Source: Streptomyces sp. TRM49041
GTDB taxonomy: Bacteria; Actinomycetota; Actinomycetes; Streptomycetales; Streptomycetaceae
Reading direction: 5' to 3'
DNA length: 64,000 nt
NCBI RefSeq assembly: GCF_008271805.1
Contig: NZ_VSRY01000123.1
Location: 46,601-110,600 of the forward strand
Part shown: positions 23,782-32,632 of the stretch, piece by piece
Numbering within the stretch: position 1 is the stretch's first letter
Layout: each line of letters opens with the position of its first letter
Position numbers and translations under genes: made by a program
Notes under the pieces: generated by a model
What the model was told of the DNA's origin: nothing
The model's input: the letters and a program-made list of their open reading frames with translations, nothing else
Databases searched by the model: none

Positions 23782-23961
23782 GAGCCCGACGTCTCCGAGC
23801 CGATGAGCCGTCCGGCGGTGTCCGTTCCGACAAGAACAGTTCCTGACACTGTCGGGCAGCGGCGCCAGATGCGGCACGGGCACATGGACGCCGAAGCGAT
23901 CGTGGTCGCCCGCCGGCGCGGTCAAGGCGGTGTGGTCCCCAAGTGGTCCCTAAAACGATCA
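23782..23961. other. Intergenic, no gene seen
   Basis: About 180 bases between the small acidic protein and the tRNA terminator. It contains two close GGTCCC words at 23934-23950 but no gene or clear RNA structure. Confidence 0.3.
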
Positions 23962-23995
23962 AGGGGCCGTTTCAGATCGCTCTGAAACGGCCCCT
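23962..23995 (-). terminator. Terminator of second tRNA-Pro
   Basis: A perfect 15-bp stem (AGGGGCCGTTTCAGA and its complement) with a 4-base loop, 20 bases past the tRNA 3' end. On the minus strand it is followed by TTGATCGTTTT, a recognisable U-rich tail. It could also stop plus-strand transcripts. Confidence 0.85.
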
Positions 23996-24014
23996 GACCT
24001 GCGACTTTCACAAG

Positions 24015-24088
<74 letters not shown>

Positions 24089-24197
24089 TTGCCCGTCTGA
24101 CCTGGGGTTTCCCCTGGCCTGGCGTGCACGAGAACAATACCGCACTCCAGCCGGTGATCACTAACCGCTTTGCGCCCCGGGCGCGGCCGGTCCGGGG

Positions 24198-24566
24198 TCA
24201 GGTGGCCGGCGGGAGTCCGACGTCGGGATGGGCCCTGAGAAGGCGGGCGGGGGCCGCCTGACGCCAGGAGTCGGCGAGGACGGCCCGCAGCTCGTCCTCG
24301 TCCTCCAGGGCGGCGAGGCGTACCCGCAGCCAGGCGTAGGGCTCGTCGTGGCCAGGGCGGATGAAGAACTTGCCGGGCTCCGCGGCGATCAGCTCGTCCC
24401 TGTCCTCCTTGGGGCACTTCACGCCGATCACCCGGTCGTCTCCCTCCAGCGCCGCGAAGATCTTCCCGCCGGGGCCCGCGCGGAAGGTGGGCATGCCCCA
24501 GGAGAGCTTCTCGACGACCTCCGGGAGCGAGAGCGCGATGCGGCGTACGTCGTCGGCGGTGAGCAC
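24198..24566 (-). CDS. MmcQ/YjbR family protein
   Basis: A 122-residue protein of the YjbR fold. It opens with LTADDVRRIALSLPEV, then SWGMPTFRAGPGGKIFAAL, a central KCPKEDRDELI strand and FFIRPGHDEPYAWLRVRL. These are family hallmarks and the length is normal. Members have a DNA-binding-like cyto-fold with unclear biochemical function. It is a single gene 110 bases from tRNA-Pro on the same strand. Confidence 0.88.
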   Translation of the reverse strand: MLTADDVRRIALSLPEVVEKLSWGMPTFRAGPGGKIFAALEGDDRVIGVKCPKEDRDELIAAEPGKFFIRPGHDEPYAWLRVRLAALEDEDELRAVLADSWRQAAPARLLRAHPDVGLPPAT

Positions 24567-24960
24567 GGAACGACCCTACGAGGCGCCAGACGCTCTCCGC
24601 ACCCCTCACGCTCCTGCGCGCCGGTCCGGCCGTCCGCGTGAGAAGTGGTGCCCGTGGCGGCTGGGGCGCGTTCCCAGGCCATCGCGCCCCCCAGTGCGCG
24701 AAACCTTTGCCTTTGGCATGTGGCAGGGAGACGTGCGGAGGGAATGCCCTTCGGATAGGACCGGCCAGAGCGTCACCACCCGATAGACAGTCCTGTTCAC
24801 ACGTCAATGACCCCTATTCCAGAGGGAGTTGAAGATCGTGTTGAACCGCTCCCGAGAGATCGACACCATGAGGTGGACGCCTGCTCGGGACGGGACCACT
24901 GCCGATGCACCACCTGCTCGAACACCCACGCGCGCAGGCGTTTCGCAGAGGAGGGCACGC
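24567..24960. other. Intergenic before acyl-CoA dehydrogenase
   Basis: About 390 bases between divergent genes. It includes sequence that stays open in frame upstream of the acyl-CoA dehydrogenase start but has no homology or coding bias. It probably holds both promoters; no element stands out. Confidence 0.4.
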
Positions 24961-26157
24961 ATGGACGGCTACTTCGCCGGCCGACCGCATCACCAACTCA
25001 GGCAGCAGGTGAGGAGCTTCGCGGAGCGCGAGGTCAGACCACGTATTCCCGCCATGGAGGCGGCCCGCTCGGTCCAGCACGGACTGTCCCGGCTCATCGC
25101 CCGCCAGGGCTGGCTGGGCGCGACGATCGGAGCGGATCACGGTGGGATGGGCGTCGGCCATCTCGGCAAGACCATCATCATCGAGGAGCTGTCCCGGGTC
25201 AGCGCGGCCATGGGTGCCATGGTCCAGGCGTCGCAGCTGGGCGTGGCGAAGATCCTTCACTACGGGAGCGACGAGCAGAGGAAGACCTGGCTGCCGGCGA
25301 TCGCGGCGGGTGAGTGCCTCCCGACGATCGCCGTCACCGAGCCCGAGTCGGGCGGCCATGTGCTCGGCATGTCGGCCACCGCCGAGCGCGACGGGGACGA
25401 CTACGTCCTGAACGGCCGAAAAGTCTTTGTCGGCAACAGCCACGTCGGCGATCTGCACGGCGTCGTCGTGCGGACAGGGCCCGGCTCCAAGGGGCTCACG
25501 GCGTTCCTCGTGGAGGCCGGCCGGCCCGGGATAGGGGCCGGTGAGGAGAAACCGACGATGGGCCTCCACGGGTTCGGCTTCGGCGAGCTGTTCTTCGACG
25601 ACTGCCGGGTCCCGGCGGCGAACCGGCTCGGTGACGAGGGGGACGGGCTGGCCGTCGCGTACTCCTCCAGCATGCTGTACGGGCGGGCCAATCTCACCGC
25701 CGTGTCCCTCGGCCTCCACCAGGCGGTCCTTGAGGACACCACCCGTTTCTGCGAGGAGCGGCAGCGCTACGGGGAGCCGCTGCACGCGCTGCCGTCGGTG
25801 AGGCTCAAGCTGGGGCAGCTGCAGTCGCGGCTGATGACGGCCCGGCTCGCCGCGTACCACGCCGTACACCTGCTCGACGAGGGGCTGCCCTGTGACGCGG
25901 AGCTGATGAACGCCAAGCTGGTCAATGTGGAGTCGGCACTGGACTCCGCACGCGACGCCATGGAGATCCACGCCGCCGCCGGGCTGTTCACGGACCGGCC
26001 GATCGAGCGCTACCTACGGGACGCCCACCACCTCTTCGCCCCGGCCGGCACATCGGACATCCAGTTGCTGAGGCTCGCGGAGGTGGCGCTCGGCACGGCC
26101 AAGGGCCAGTGGTCGGAACGGCTGTCGGACGTCGTACGGATGGAGCCGGTCCCGTAG
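24961..26157 (+). CDS. Acyl-CoA dehydrogenase-like flavoprotein
   Basis: A 398-residue protein with the acyl-CoA dehydrogenase fold. It has an alpha-helical N-domain (LRQQVRSFAEREVRPRIPAME), a beta domain with AVTEPESGGHVLGMSATAE and GRKVFVGNS (FAD contact), and a C-terminal helical domain (CEERQRYGEPLHALPSVRLKLG). The usual catalytic base lies in YEGTxxIQ; here it reads APAGTSDIQ, so that Glu is replaced by Ala. The enzyme may use a Glu elsewhere or perform a different reaction. The ATG at 24961 has a GAGGAGGG ribosome site five bases upstream, which decides the start. It stands alone and is convergent with the GAF gene across a strong hairpin. Confidence 0.85.
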   Translation: MDGYFAGRPHHQLRQQVRSFAEREVRPRIPAMEAARSVQHGLSRLIARQGWLGATIGADHGGMGVGHLGKTIIIEELSRVSAAMGAMVQASQLGVAKILHYGSDEQRKTWLPAIAAGECLPTIAVTEPESGGHVLGMSATAERDGDDYVLNGRKVFVGNSHVGDLHGVVVRTGPGSKGLTAFLVEAGRPGIGAGEEKPTMGLHGFGFGELFFDDCRVPAANRLGDEGDGLAVAYSSSMLYGRANLTAVSLGLHQAVLEDTTRFCEERQRYGEPLHALPSVRLKLGQLQSRLMTARLAAYHAVHLLDEGLPCDAELMNAKLVNVESALDSARDAMEIHAAAGLFTDRPIERYLRDAHHLFAPAGTSDIQLLRLAEVALGTAKGQWSERLSDVVRMEPVP

Positions 26158-26164
26158 CCCGCGC

Positions 26165-26213
26165 GCGTGGCGTCCCCGAGAATCGCGCGTACGCCTCCTC
26201 GGGGACGCCACGC
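26165..26213. terminator. Bidirectional terminator
   Basis: A perfect 16-bp inverted repeat (arms beginning GCGTGGCGTCCC) with a 17-base loop, placed between the convergent acyl-CoA dehydrogenase and GAF genes. It can serve both. Confidence 0.75.
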
Positions 26214-26224
26214 CACCGTAAGGA

Positions 26225-26791
26225 TCAGAAGCCGCTGTCCTCGCGACGGTGGATCCGCTCCACCAGCTCCGCCGCGAGGGACTTGATCGTCTCCAGGCCC
26301 GCCCTGCCCCACGGCCGGGGCTCGGTGTCCACGACGCAGATCGTGCCGAGGGCCATGCCCGTCCGGTCGATGAGCGGCGCACCCAGGTACGAGCGGATGC
26401 CGATCTCGTCGACGACCGGGTTCCCGGCGAATCGCGGGTAGTCGCAGACGTCCTCCAGGACGAGCGCCTTGCGGCGGACCACCACGTGCGGGCAGTAGCC
26501 GTGGTCGCGGGCCATGAAGCGGCTCACGCCGCCGGGCGCGGCCGCACCCTGGCCGGTACCGGCGTGCGTACCCGTCGGGGTGTGCAGGCCCGCGAAGAAC
26601 TGCTGGTTCTCGTCGATGAAGTTGACCATCGAGTAGGGCGCCCGGGTCACATCGGCGAGCTTGTGCGCGAACGCGTCGAGGGCCGGGTCGGGGCGGTCCC
26701 CCAGCCCCAGTTGTCGCAGCCGCCGCACCCGCAGCGGCGCCTCCCGGTCGACGGGGGTGAGCAGCAGGTGTCCGGTCGGGTCGTAGGTCAT
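26225..26791 (-). CDS. GAF domain protein of the conservon
   Basis: A 188-residue soluble protein whose residues about 35-175 form a GAF sensor (APYSMVNFIDENQQFFAG, then SRFMARDHGYCPHVV, SYLGAPLI and GTICVVDTEPRPW). A cysteine and histidine lie in the ligand pocket region. It overlaps cvnD by 4 bases (ATGA), so it is the last gene of the conservon and co-translated. Conservons often carry an extra gene after the GTPase, commonly a P450; a GAF protein here suggests a sensory input or output of the complex. Confidence 0.85.
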   Translation of the reverse strand: MTYDPTGHLLLTPVDREAPLRVRRLRQLGLGDRPDPALDAFAHKLADVTRAPYSMVNFIDENQQFFAGLHTPTGTHAGTGQGAAAPGGVSRFMARDHGYCPHVVVRRKALVLEDVCDYPRFAGNPVVDEIGIRSYLGAPLIDRTGMALGTICVVDTEPRPWGRAGLETIKSLAAELVERIHRREDSGF

Positions 26792-27414
26792 GAGGTTGCT
26801 CCGTAGCTCGGCGCCGGTGCCGGGGCCGGGTTGGCGGCCAGCAGATGCTGGACCAGGGTGACCAGGGTCTGGATCCCGGAGCCGGCGATCCGGGCGTCGC
26901 AGAGCACGACCGGTACCTCCGGCTTGAGACCGATCGCGGCTCGTACCTCATCGGGTTCGTAGCGGTACGAGCCGTCGAACTCGTTGACGGCCACGACGAA
27001 CCGGGTGCCGCGCCGCTCGAAGAAGTCCACGGCCGAGAACGAGTCCTGCAGGCGCCGCGTGTCGGCCAGGACGACCGCGCCGAGCGCTCCCTCGGAGAGC
27101 TCGTCCCACATGAACCAGAAGCGTTCCTGGCCCGGGGTGCCGAACAGGTACAGCACATGGCGCCCGTCGAGGCTGAGCCGCCCGAAGTCCATCGCGACCG
27201 TCGTGGTGGTCTTGGACTCGACGCCCTCCAGGCTGTCGGTGGCGGCGCTCACCTGGGTGAGCACCTCCTCCGTGCTGAGCGGTTCGATCTCGCTCACCGC
27301 GCCGACGAAGGTCGTCTTGCCCACGCCGAAGCCGCCCGCGACGAGGATCTTCAGGGCGGTGGGGAAGATCTCCTCGGTCTCGGCCCGGCTTTCACAGCCG
27401 TCGTCGTAGGCCAT
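26788..27414 (-). CDS. cvnD: Conservon GTPase CvnD
   Basis: A 208-residue Ras-like GTPase of the CvnD/MglA-related group. It has a P-loop GGFGVGKTT at residues 27-35, switch sequence STEEVLT, and DFGRL...LYLFGTPGQERFWFMWDEL for the second switch. The NKxD position reads AVNEFDG, the usual conservon form. It forms a membrane-associated signalling set with CvnA, CvnB and CvnC. It overlaps cvnC by 23 bases, and cvnC sits upstream in the same transcript. Confidence 0.94.
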   Translation of the reverse strand: MAYDDGCESRAETEEIFPTALKILVAGGFGVGKTTFVGAVSEIEPLSTEEVLTQVSAATDSLEGVESKTTTTVAMDFGRLSLDGRHVLYLFGTPGQERFWFMWDELSEGALGAVVLADTRRLQDSFSAVDFFERRGTRFVVAVNEFDGSYRYEPDEVRAAIGLKPEVPVVLCDARIAGSGIQTLVTLVQHLLAANPAPAPAPSYGATS

Positions 27415-27763
27415 CGAGCACTGCCTCCAGCAGGGAACGGTCGGTGGTGTTTTCGTGGTAGCGGGGCGCCCGTGCCGTCAGCGCTCCACAGTCCACGAGG
27501 TCCGAGAGCAGTACCTTGGTGACGACCGCGGGCAGCCGTAAGTGCGCGGCGATCTCGGCCACCGAGGTCGGCCCCTCGCACAGCCCGAGGGCCAGGGAGT
27601 GCTCGGGGCCGAGGGGTGCCTGCGGCACCGTCCCGGTGGCCATGACCAGGGAGAGCAGGTCCAGCGCGGCCGTGGGGCGGGTGCGGCCGCCGCTCACGGT
27701 GTAGGGGCGTACGAGACGGCCGGCCGCGTCGTCGACCCATGGCCCGTCCTGTGGGGACGGCAC
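27392..27763 (-). CDS. cvnC: Conservon protein CvnC (DUF742)
   Basis: A 123-residue DUF742 protein. Signature parts are GPWVDDAAGRLVRPYTVSGGRTRP near the N-terminus and a winged-helix-like segment EHSLALGLCEGPTSVAEIAAHLRLP with VTKVLLSDLVDCGAL. The C-terminus ends LLEAVLDGLRRRL. In conservons this protein contacts CvnA and CvnD. It starts three bases after cvnB ends and overlaps cvnD. Confidence 0.93.
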   Translation of the reverse strand: MPSPQDGPWVDDAAGRLVRPYTVSGGRTRPTAALDLLSLVMATGTVPQAPLGPEHSLALGLCEGPTSVAEIAAHLRLPAVVTKVLLSDLVDCGALTARAPRYHENTTDRSLLEAVLDGLRRRL

Positions 27764-27766
27764 GGG

Positions 27767-28201
27767 TCAGCGCCCCGGTGCGCCCGGCGCGACGGCGGCG
27801 TGCCTGGCCGGAGTGACCAGGTAGGTCCGCACGCTCTTCACCAGCATCGTCATTTCGTAGCCGAGCACGGCGGCGTCCGTCTCGCGGCCCGCCACGACGG
27901 CGAGGCAGGTGCCCGAGCCCGCGGTGGCGACGAACAGCAGCGTGGAGTCCAGCTCGACGACGACCTGGCGGACCTCTCCGCTGTCGCCGAACCGGGCGCC
28001 GGCGCTGCGGCCGAGCGAATACAGACCCGAGGCGAGGGCCGCCATGTGGTCGGCGCTGTCGGGGTCCAGGCCGTGGACCGCTTTCACCAGGCCGTCCGAG
28101 GAGAGCAGAACCGCGCTGCGGGTGTACGGGACCCGCTGGACCAGGCCGCTGAGCAGCCAGTCGAGATCCGAGGAATGGCCGGTCGGCACATCGCTCGCCA
28201 T
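27767..28201 (-). CDS. cvnB: Conservon roadblock protein CvnB
   Basis: A 144-residue Roadblock/LC7-fold protein: DLDWLLSGLVQRVPYTRSAVLLSSDGL at the start, MAALASGLYSLGRSAGARFG in the middle and LLFVATAGSGTCLAVVAG next. These small domains usually act as GTPase regulators and scaffold CvnD. It lies 7 bases after cvnA. Confidence 0.94.
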   Translation of the reverse strand: MASDVPTGHSSDLDWLLSGLVQRVPYTRSAVLLSSDGLVKAVHGLDPDSADHMAALASGLYSLGRSAGARFGDSGEVRQVVVELDSTLLFVATAGSGTCLAVVAGRETDAAVLGYEMTMLVKSVRTYLVTPARHAAVAPGAPGR

Positions 28202-28208
28202 GGTGCAT

Positions 28209-30140
28209 CTACTCCTTGTGGGCTTCGTCGTGTCGCTGCGGTTCGGTGGGGCCGAAGGGCGGGGCAGGGTCGTTCGGGGGCATGGACTCGGCGAGACCGA
28301 TGCCGCGTCGGAAGGCCGCCATCAGTCCCGGGTCGTGCAGTACGGGTTCGTCGTACCGGCGCGGGGCGGGCTCGTCGCGCAGCTGCGGGACGAGGTGCTC
28401 CTGGGCGCGGCGCTTGGGCAGCCGGGGGCGCTCCTCCACGAGGCCGCCGGTGCCGTCCGCGGGGAGCTGGGGCAGCAGGGGTACGGCGGCGGGCTGCTGC
28501 GGTCCGGGGCGCCCCGCGGACGAGTCCGGCCGGTCGGTGTGCTCCCCGCGTACGGGGAGGGGCGCGGGGTCCCGTACGGGCGCGGGGGCGGGCGAGGAGT
28601 GCGGGGTGTGCGGGTGGTGCGGCGCCGACGGCGACGGGGACGGCGACGGGGTGTGCGCCGGGGGCGCCTGGGGTGGTGGCGGGGGTGGCGTCGGCGCCGG
28701 TGCGGCGGGTCGGGCGGTAGCCGCGTGGCGGGGCTGCCGGGGTAGGTGGTCGGCGGCGGTGACCGTGACCGGTTCCAGGGCGGGGCCGTGGCCCGGTTCC
28801 GGGGCCGGGGCCGGGGCAGGGGCAGGGATGCCGGCGGTGGGGGTGGCGGTGGGGGATGTGACGCCCTTCTTGCCCGTCTGCTGCTGGTCGGGCTGCTGGG
28901 GGTGGTTCGCGTCGGCGCCCAGGAGGCTCCGCGGTACGACGAGTACGGCCTGCACGCCGCCGTAGATGTTGGACTGGAGGCGTACGGCGATGCCGTGCCT
29001 GCGGGCCAGGGCGGCGACGACGTACAGGCCGATCCGGCCGTCCTGGAGCAGGTGCGCGACATTGACCTGGTCGGGGTCGGAGAGCAGGGCGTTCATCTTC
29101 TCCTGCTCGGCGAGGGGCATGCCGAGGCCGCGGTCCTCGACCTCGACGGCGAGGCCGGCCGTGACGTACTGCGCGCGCAGTACCACGGTGGTGTGCGGCG
29201 CGGAGAACAGCGTGGCGTTCTCGACGAGTTCGGCGAGGAGGTGGATGACGTCGGCGACGGCGTGGCCGCGCAGGGTGCCGTCGATCGGCGGGACGAGCTT
29301 GACCCGGGGGTACTGCTCGACCTCGGCGATGGAGGAGCGCAGCACCTCGGTCATGGAGACCGGGTTCGACCACTGGCGGCGTGACATGGCGCCGCCGAGC
29401 ACGGCGAGGTTCTCGGCGTGGCGGCGGATGCGGGTCGCCAGGTGGTCGACGTGGAACAGGCCCTTGAGCAGCTCGGGGTCCTCGACCTCGTTCTCCAGCT
29501 CGTCGAGGAGCTGGATCTCGCGGTGGACGAGGGACTGGAGCCGCCGGGCGAGGTTGACGAAGACCTCGACCTTCTGTTCGTTGCCGACGCTGGTGGAGAG
29601 CCGCGACGCCTGGACGACGGCCGCGACTGCGGCGTCGTGCGAGCGGCCGAGCTCCTGGGCGAGCAGGTCGAACTCGTCGCCTCCGGCTGCGGGCGGCGGG
29701 GCCGTACGCCGGGCGGGGCGTTCGCCTCGGCGCAATTGCTCGACGACGGCGCGCAGTTCGTTCTGGCTGCGGGCGGTGGCGCGGCGCAGGGCGTGGCAGC
29801 GGTCCAGTACGGACCTGGCGGCGTGGTCGGCACGCAGGGCCGCGGCGGCGACGGCGACGACGGTGAGCACGGCGGAGCCGGCCAGCGCGATCCAGACCGC
29901 CGTGGAAGGGCGGGCGCCCGTGGAGCGGAGGGTGAACAGCACTGCGGCGGCGCCTCCGAGTGCGGCCACGACGGCCGGCAGCAGGGAGGCACGTACCAGG
30001 CGCGGGCGTATGCGGGCTTCCGGAGGAGGCGTCGGGGGGTTCTGCCTGCCGGTGTTCGGCAGGGTACGAGCGCTCGACCGGCCGTGCCGCCCCCCGTCAC
30101 GACGGTCGGGCCGCGCGGCGGTTGCGCGAAGTGGAGACAT
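28209..30140 (-). CDS. cvnA: Conservon sensor CvnA (histidine kinase-like)
   Basis: A 643-residue membrane protein. Two hydrophobic helices lie near residues 50-72 and 80-98, followed by a cytoplasmic helical region with AELGRSHDAAV-type dimerisation sequence, and a HATPase_c domain at about 270-385 with LLAELVENATLFS (N box) and VEDRGLGMPLAE (G box). The last 230 residues are Pro-rich and disordered, typical of CvnA. There is no clear phospho-acceptor His, so it behaves as an ATP-binding sensor. It is the first gene of cvnA-cvnB-cvnC-cvnD-GAF. Confidence 0.9.
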   Translation of the reverse strand: MSPLRATAARPDRRDGGRHGRSSARTLPNTGRQNPPTPPPEARIRPRLVRASLLPAVVAALGGAAAVLFTLRSTGARPSTAVWIALAGSAVLTVVAVAAAALRADHAARSVLDRCHALRRATARSQNELRAVVEQLRRGERPARRTAPPPAAGGDEFDLLAQELGRSHDAAVAAVVQASRLSTSVGNEQKVEVFVNLARRLQSLVHREIQLLDELENEVEDPELLKGLFHVDHLATRIRRHAENLAVLGGAMSRRQWSNPVSMTEVLRSSIAEVEQYPRVKLVPPIDGTLRGHAVADVIHLLAELVENATLFSAPHTTVVLRAQYVTAGLAVEVEDRGLGMPLAEQEKMNALLSDPDQVNVAHLLQDGRIGLYVVAALARRHGIAVRLQSNIYGGVQAVLVVPRSLLGADANHPQQPDQQQTGKKGVTSPTATPTAGIPAPAPAPAPEPGHGPALEPVTVTAADHLPRQPRHAATARPAAPAPTPPPPPPQAPPAHTPSPSPSPSAPHHPHTPHSSPAPAPVRDPAPLPVRGEHTDRPDSSAGRPGPQQPAAVPLLPQLPADGTGGLVEERPRLPKRRAQEHLVPQLRDEPAPRRYDEPVLHDPGLMAAFRRGIGLAESMPPNDPAPPFGPTEPQRHDEAHKE

Positions 30141-30459
30141 CAGCGTCCTTGGTACGTGGGTCCCAGGGAATCGGCGTATTTCGGCGCCATACGGATGTCC
30201 GACTTCGGATGGGGGTGGTCACTCCACCCACCCGAACGAGCCCTCCGTTGATCACCGACCACACACGGTAGTCGCCAACCGTTCACGTACCGTGCGCTGT
30301 TGTCAAACTTGCCCGCCTGGCGTCCCGCTCTGGTATGAGCGGTCGTACAGAATGCCGATACTTCGAGGGTGCTGACGTGCGGTCTCGGAGGCCGACGGCG
30401 GACATGCCCGAGGGCCGCGGCGCGCGCAGGGCGGCCGCGGCCGAGCGGATGATCACCCG
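30141..30459. other. cvnA upstream region
   Basis: About 320 bases between cvnA and the MBL-fold gene, both on the minus strand. It must hold the conservon promoter. A TTGACA-like -35 element is visible on the minus strand near 30297-30302, but no good -10 element is spaced correctly. No gene seen. Confidence 0.35.
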
Positions 30460-31665
30460 TCAGCCGGTGGTCGGGGCGCTGCTCCGGCGGTCCGGCGTCC
30501 GGTCGGGCGTCGCCGCGGTGGCCGGGCCGGCCGACGGCCCGGTGGCGGGGGTGTGCGCCGCCACGCGCCACCACGGCGTGTCCGGAACGGACGACGCGGT
30601 CGGTTCGAAGGGTTCGCCGGGACGTGGCAGGGCGATACGGGAACCGGTGTCGGCCCCGGCCGTCACCGTGCCCTCGCCGGGCTCCTCCCACGGGTGGGGG
30701 GCGAGATTGAAGGTGCCCCAGTGGATCGGCATCATCACACCGGACGGCCGGCCGCCCTGGAGGTCGAGGTGGGCTCGCATGCCCTCGGCCGGGGTCATGT
30801 GGATGTCGGGCCAGAAGTCCGAGTACGCGCCGATCTGGATCATGGTGGCGTCGAATGGGCCGTGCGCCGTGCCGATCTCGTGGAAGCCGGGAAAGTAGCC
30901 CGTGTCACCGCTGTGGTAGATCCGGTGCTCTGCGCCCGCCACCGCCCATGACGCCCACAGCGTGTGCTGCCGGTTGCGCAGGCCGCGGCCGCAGAAGTGC
31001 CGGGCGGGGGTGGCCGTGAACCGTACGTCGCGGATCTCCGTCGACTCGTTCCAGTCCAGCTCGCGCAGCCGGGACGGGGCGACGCCCCAGCGCTCCAGAT
31101 GGGCGCCGACGCCGAGCGGGACGGCGAAGAGCGTGTCCGTGCCGGCCAGGGCGCGGATGGTGGGCAGGTCGAGATGGTCGTAATGGTCGTGCGAGATCAC
31201 GACGACGTCGACCGGGCCCAGCTCGGCGAGCGGCAGCGGGACGGGGTGCAGCCGCTTGGGCCCGACGAACGTGAAGGGCGAGCAGCGGTCGCCCCACACC
31301 GGGTCGAAGAGCACGCGCAGGCCGTCGATCTCGGCGAGCACGCTGGAGTGCCCCATCCAGGTGAGGCGCAGCCCCGAGGCCGGGGGCCGCGCCAGGTCGG
31401 CGGCCGTCGCCGGGTGGAGCGGGACGGGGGCGGCCGGGGCGCGGCGGGTCCGCTCCTCCTTGCGGAAGTAGATCTTCGCGAAGTCGACGGCCGAGCCGGA
31501 CGGTCTGTGCCGGGGGCCGCCCGGGTTGCGGAATGCCCCGTACGCGAAGTTCGGCGAGCGGCGGATGCGCTCCAGCCGCTCCCCGGCGGCATCCGCGCCG
31601 AAGGCGGCCGGCCGCAGGCGGCGGAGCCGGGCACGCAGCGGTCCGAGAGCGTCGTCGCCGGTCAC
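30460..31665 (-). CDS. MBL-fold metal-dependent hydrolase (NAPE-PLD-like)
   Basis: A 401-residue metallo-beta-lactamase-fold hydrolase. The N-terminus has a long lead-in (FAYGAFRNPGGP, VDFAKIYFRKEERTR), then LTWMGHSSVLAEIDGLRVLFDPVWG. The metal motif is ISHDHYDHLDL (HxHxDH), later ligands are in ATPARHFCGRG and YHSGDTGYF, and MPIHWGTFNL closes the site. This arrangement resembles the NAPE-phospholipase D/UlaG-like group, so a phosphodiester or lactone substrate is possible. The GTG at 31665 has GGAGG four bases upstream; an ATG at 31695 is the alternative. It is divergent from a TetR gene that may control it. Confidence 0.85.
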   Translation of the reverse strand: MTGDDALGPLRARLRRLRPAAFGADAAGERLERIRRSPNFAYGAFRNPGGPRHRPSGSAVDFAKIYFRKEERTRRAPAAPVPLHPATAADLARPPASGLRLTWMGHSSVLAEIDGLRVLFDPVWGDRCSPFTFVGPKRLHPVPLPLAELGPVDVVVISHDHYDHLDLPTIRALAGTDTLFAVPLGVGAHLERWGVAPSRLRELDWNESTEIRDVRFTATPARHFCGRGLRNRQHTLWASWAVAGAEHRIYHSGDTGYFPGFHEIGTAHGPFDATMIQIGAYSDFWPDIHMTPAEGMRAHLDLQGGRPSGVMMPIHWGTFNLAPHPWEEPGEGTVTAGADTGSRIALPRPGEPFEPTASSVPDTPWWRVAAHTPATGPSAGPATAATPDRTPDRRSSAPTTG

Positions 31666-31803
31666 AGCACCTCCAGGAGGCTCGGATCCTTCCATTATGA
31701 GCGGGCGGTATGACAGCGGTCGGATGGGGCGGGGAAACGGAGCGGTGGCGGGTGCCCCCCTCACCGACGGGGTGGTGCTCCGTGTCCGGAATACTGTCGC
31801 CGC

Positions 31804-32460
31804 GTGGGAGTGGACGACGGGGCGGGTGACGTGACGAGAGTGCGGCTGGGCGCGGCCGAGCGGCGCGAGGAGCTGCTGCGGGCGACTGTCGAGCAGATCG
31901 AGGCGCGGGGTGTGGCGGCTGTGCGGGTCGCCGATGTGGCGGCGGCGCTGGGGGTGAGCGGGGCGCTCGTGCTGTACCACTTCTCCACCAAGGAGAAGCT
32001 GGTCGCGGCGGCGTTCGCGTACGCAGCGGAGGGCGACCTCGTGGAGCTGCGCAGGATCCTGGGGCGGCGGGCCACGGCGGTGCGGCGGCTGCGGGCGGCC
32101 GTCCGCTGGTATGTGCCCAGCGGGCAGGCGAAGGGGTGGCGGCTGTGGATCGAGGGCTGGGCGGCCGCGCCTCGGGAGCCCGCGCTGAGGGAGGTCGCCG
32201 CGGGGCTGGACCGGCAGTGGAAGACGGAGCTCGCGGAGGTGTTCGCGGAGGGGGCTGCGGCCGGTGAGTTCCGGTGCGCCGATCCGGAGGGGGCGGCCTG
32301 CCGGCTGACGGCACTGCTGGACGGGCTGGCCGTGCAGATGACGGTGTACCGGGGCTCGCTGGGTCGGGGGACGATGTTGCGGTGGGCCGAGGAGGCGCTG
32401 GAGCGGGAGCTGGGGGCGCTGGGGGCCGACTTCCAGGGCGTCGGACGGCCGAGGGCATGA
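31804..32460 (+). CDS. TetR-family regulator
   Basis: A 218-residue repressor. Residues about 20-65 form the DNA-binding domain (AAERREELLRATVEQIEARG, then VRVADVAAALGVSGALVLYHFSTKEKLV). The rest is a helical ligand domain with FEGW-like IEGWAAAPREPALRE and a final LDGLAVQMTVYRG. The start is GTG at 31804; a second GTG at 31831 would remove nine residues of weak homology. A TACTGT -10-like element lies just before the GTG, so the transcript may be nearly leaderless. It is divergent from the MBL hydrolase across 138 bases. Confidence 0.88.
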   Translation: MGVDDGAGDVTRVRLGAAERREELLRATVEQIEARGVAAVRVADVAAALGVSGALVLYHFSTKEKLVAAAFAYAAEGDLVELRRILGRRATAVRRLRAAVRWYVPSGQAKGWRLWIEGWAAAPREPALREVAAGLDRQWKTELAEVFAEGAAAGEFRCADPEGAACRLTALLDGLAVQMTVYRGSLGRGTMLRWAEEALERELGALGADFQGVGRPRA

Positions 32461-32469
32461 GCCCGAGCG

Positions 32470-32511
32470 GCCTCGCCCCCGCCCCTGGGAGCCTCGCCCC
32501 CGCCCCTGGGA
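32470..32511. repeat. Tandem 21-base repeat
   Basis: Two exact adjacent copies of a 21-base GC-rich unit beginning GCCTCGCCCCC, 10 bases after the TetR stop. A third partial copy follows. Probably slippage; no function evident. Confidence 0.6.
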
Positions 32512-32632
32512 GCCCCGGCCCCGCCCTGAGCGGCCTCGCCCCGCCCTGCCCGCGCGCGTGAGGCGCCCGGCGGCGGGGCGGGGCCGGCCGGCCCGGGAGG
32601 TGACGGCGGGACCGCCGTAGACGGCCTTCCTG

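Noticed and set aside
32461..32632. Tandem repeats after the TetR gene considered as a CRISPR array
   Set aside because: Units are adjacent with no spacers, and no cas genes are present. No CRISPR array was found anywhere in the window.
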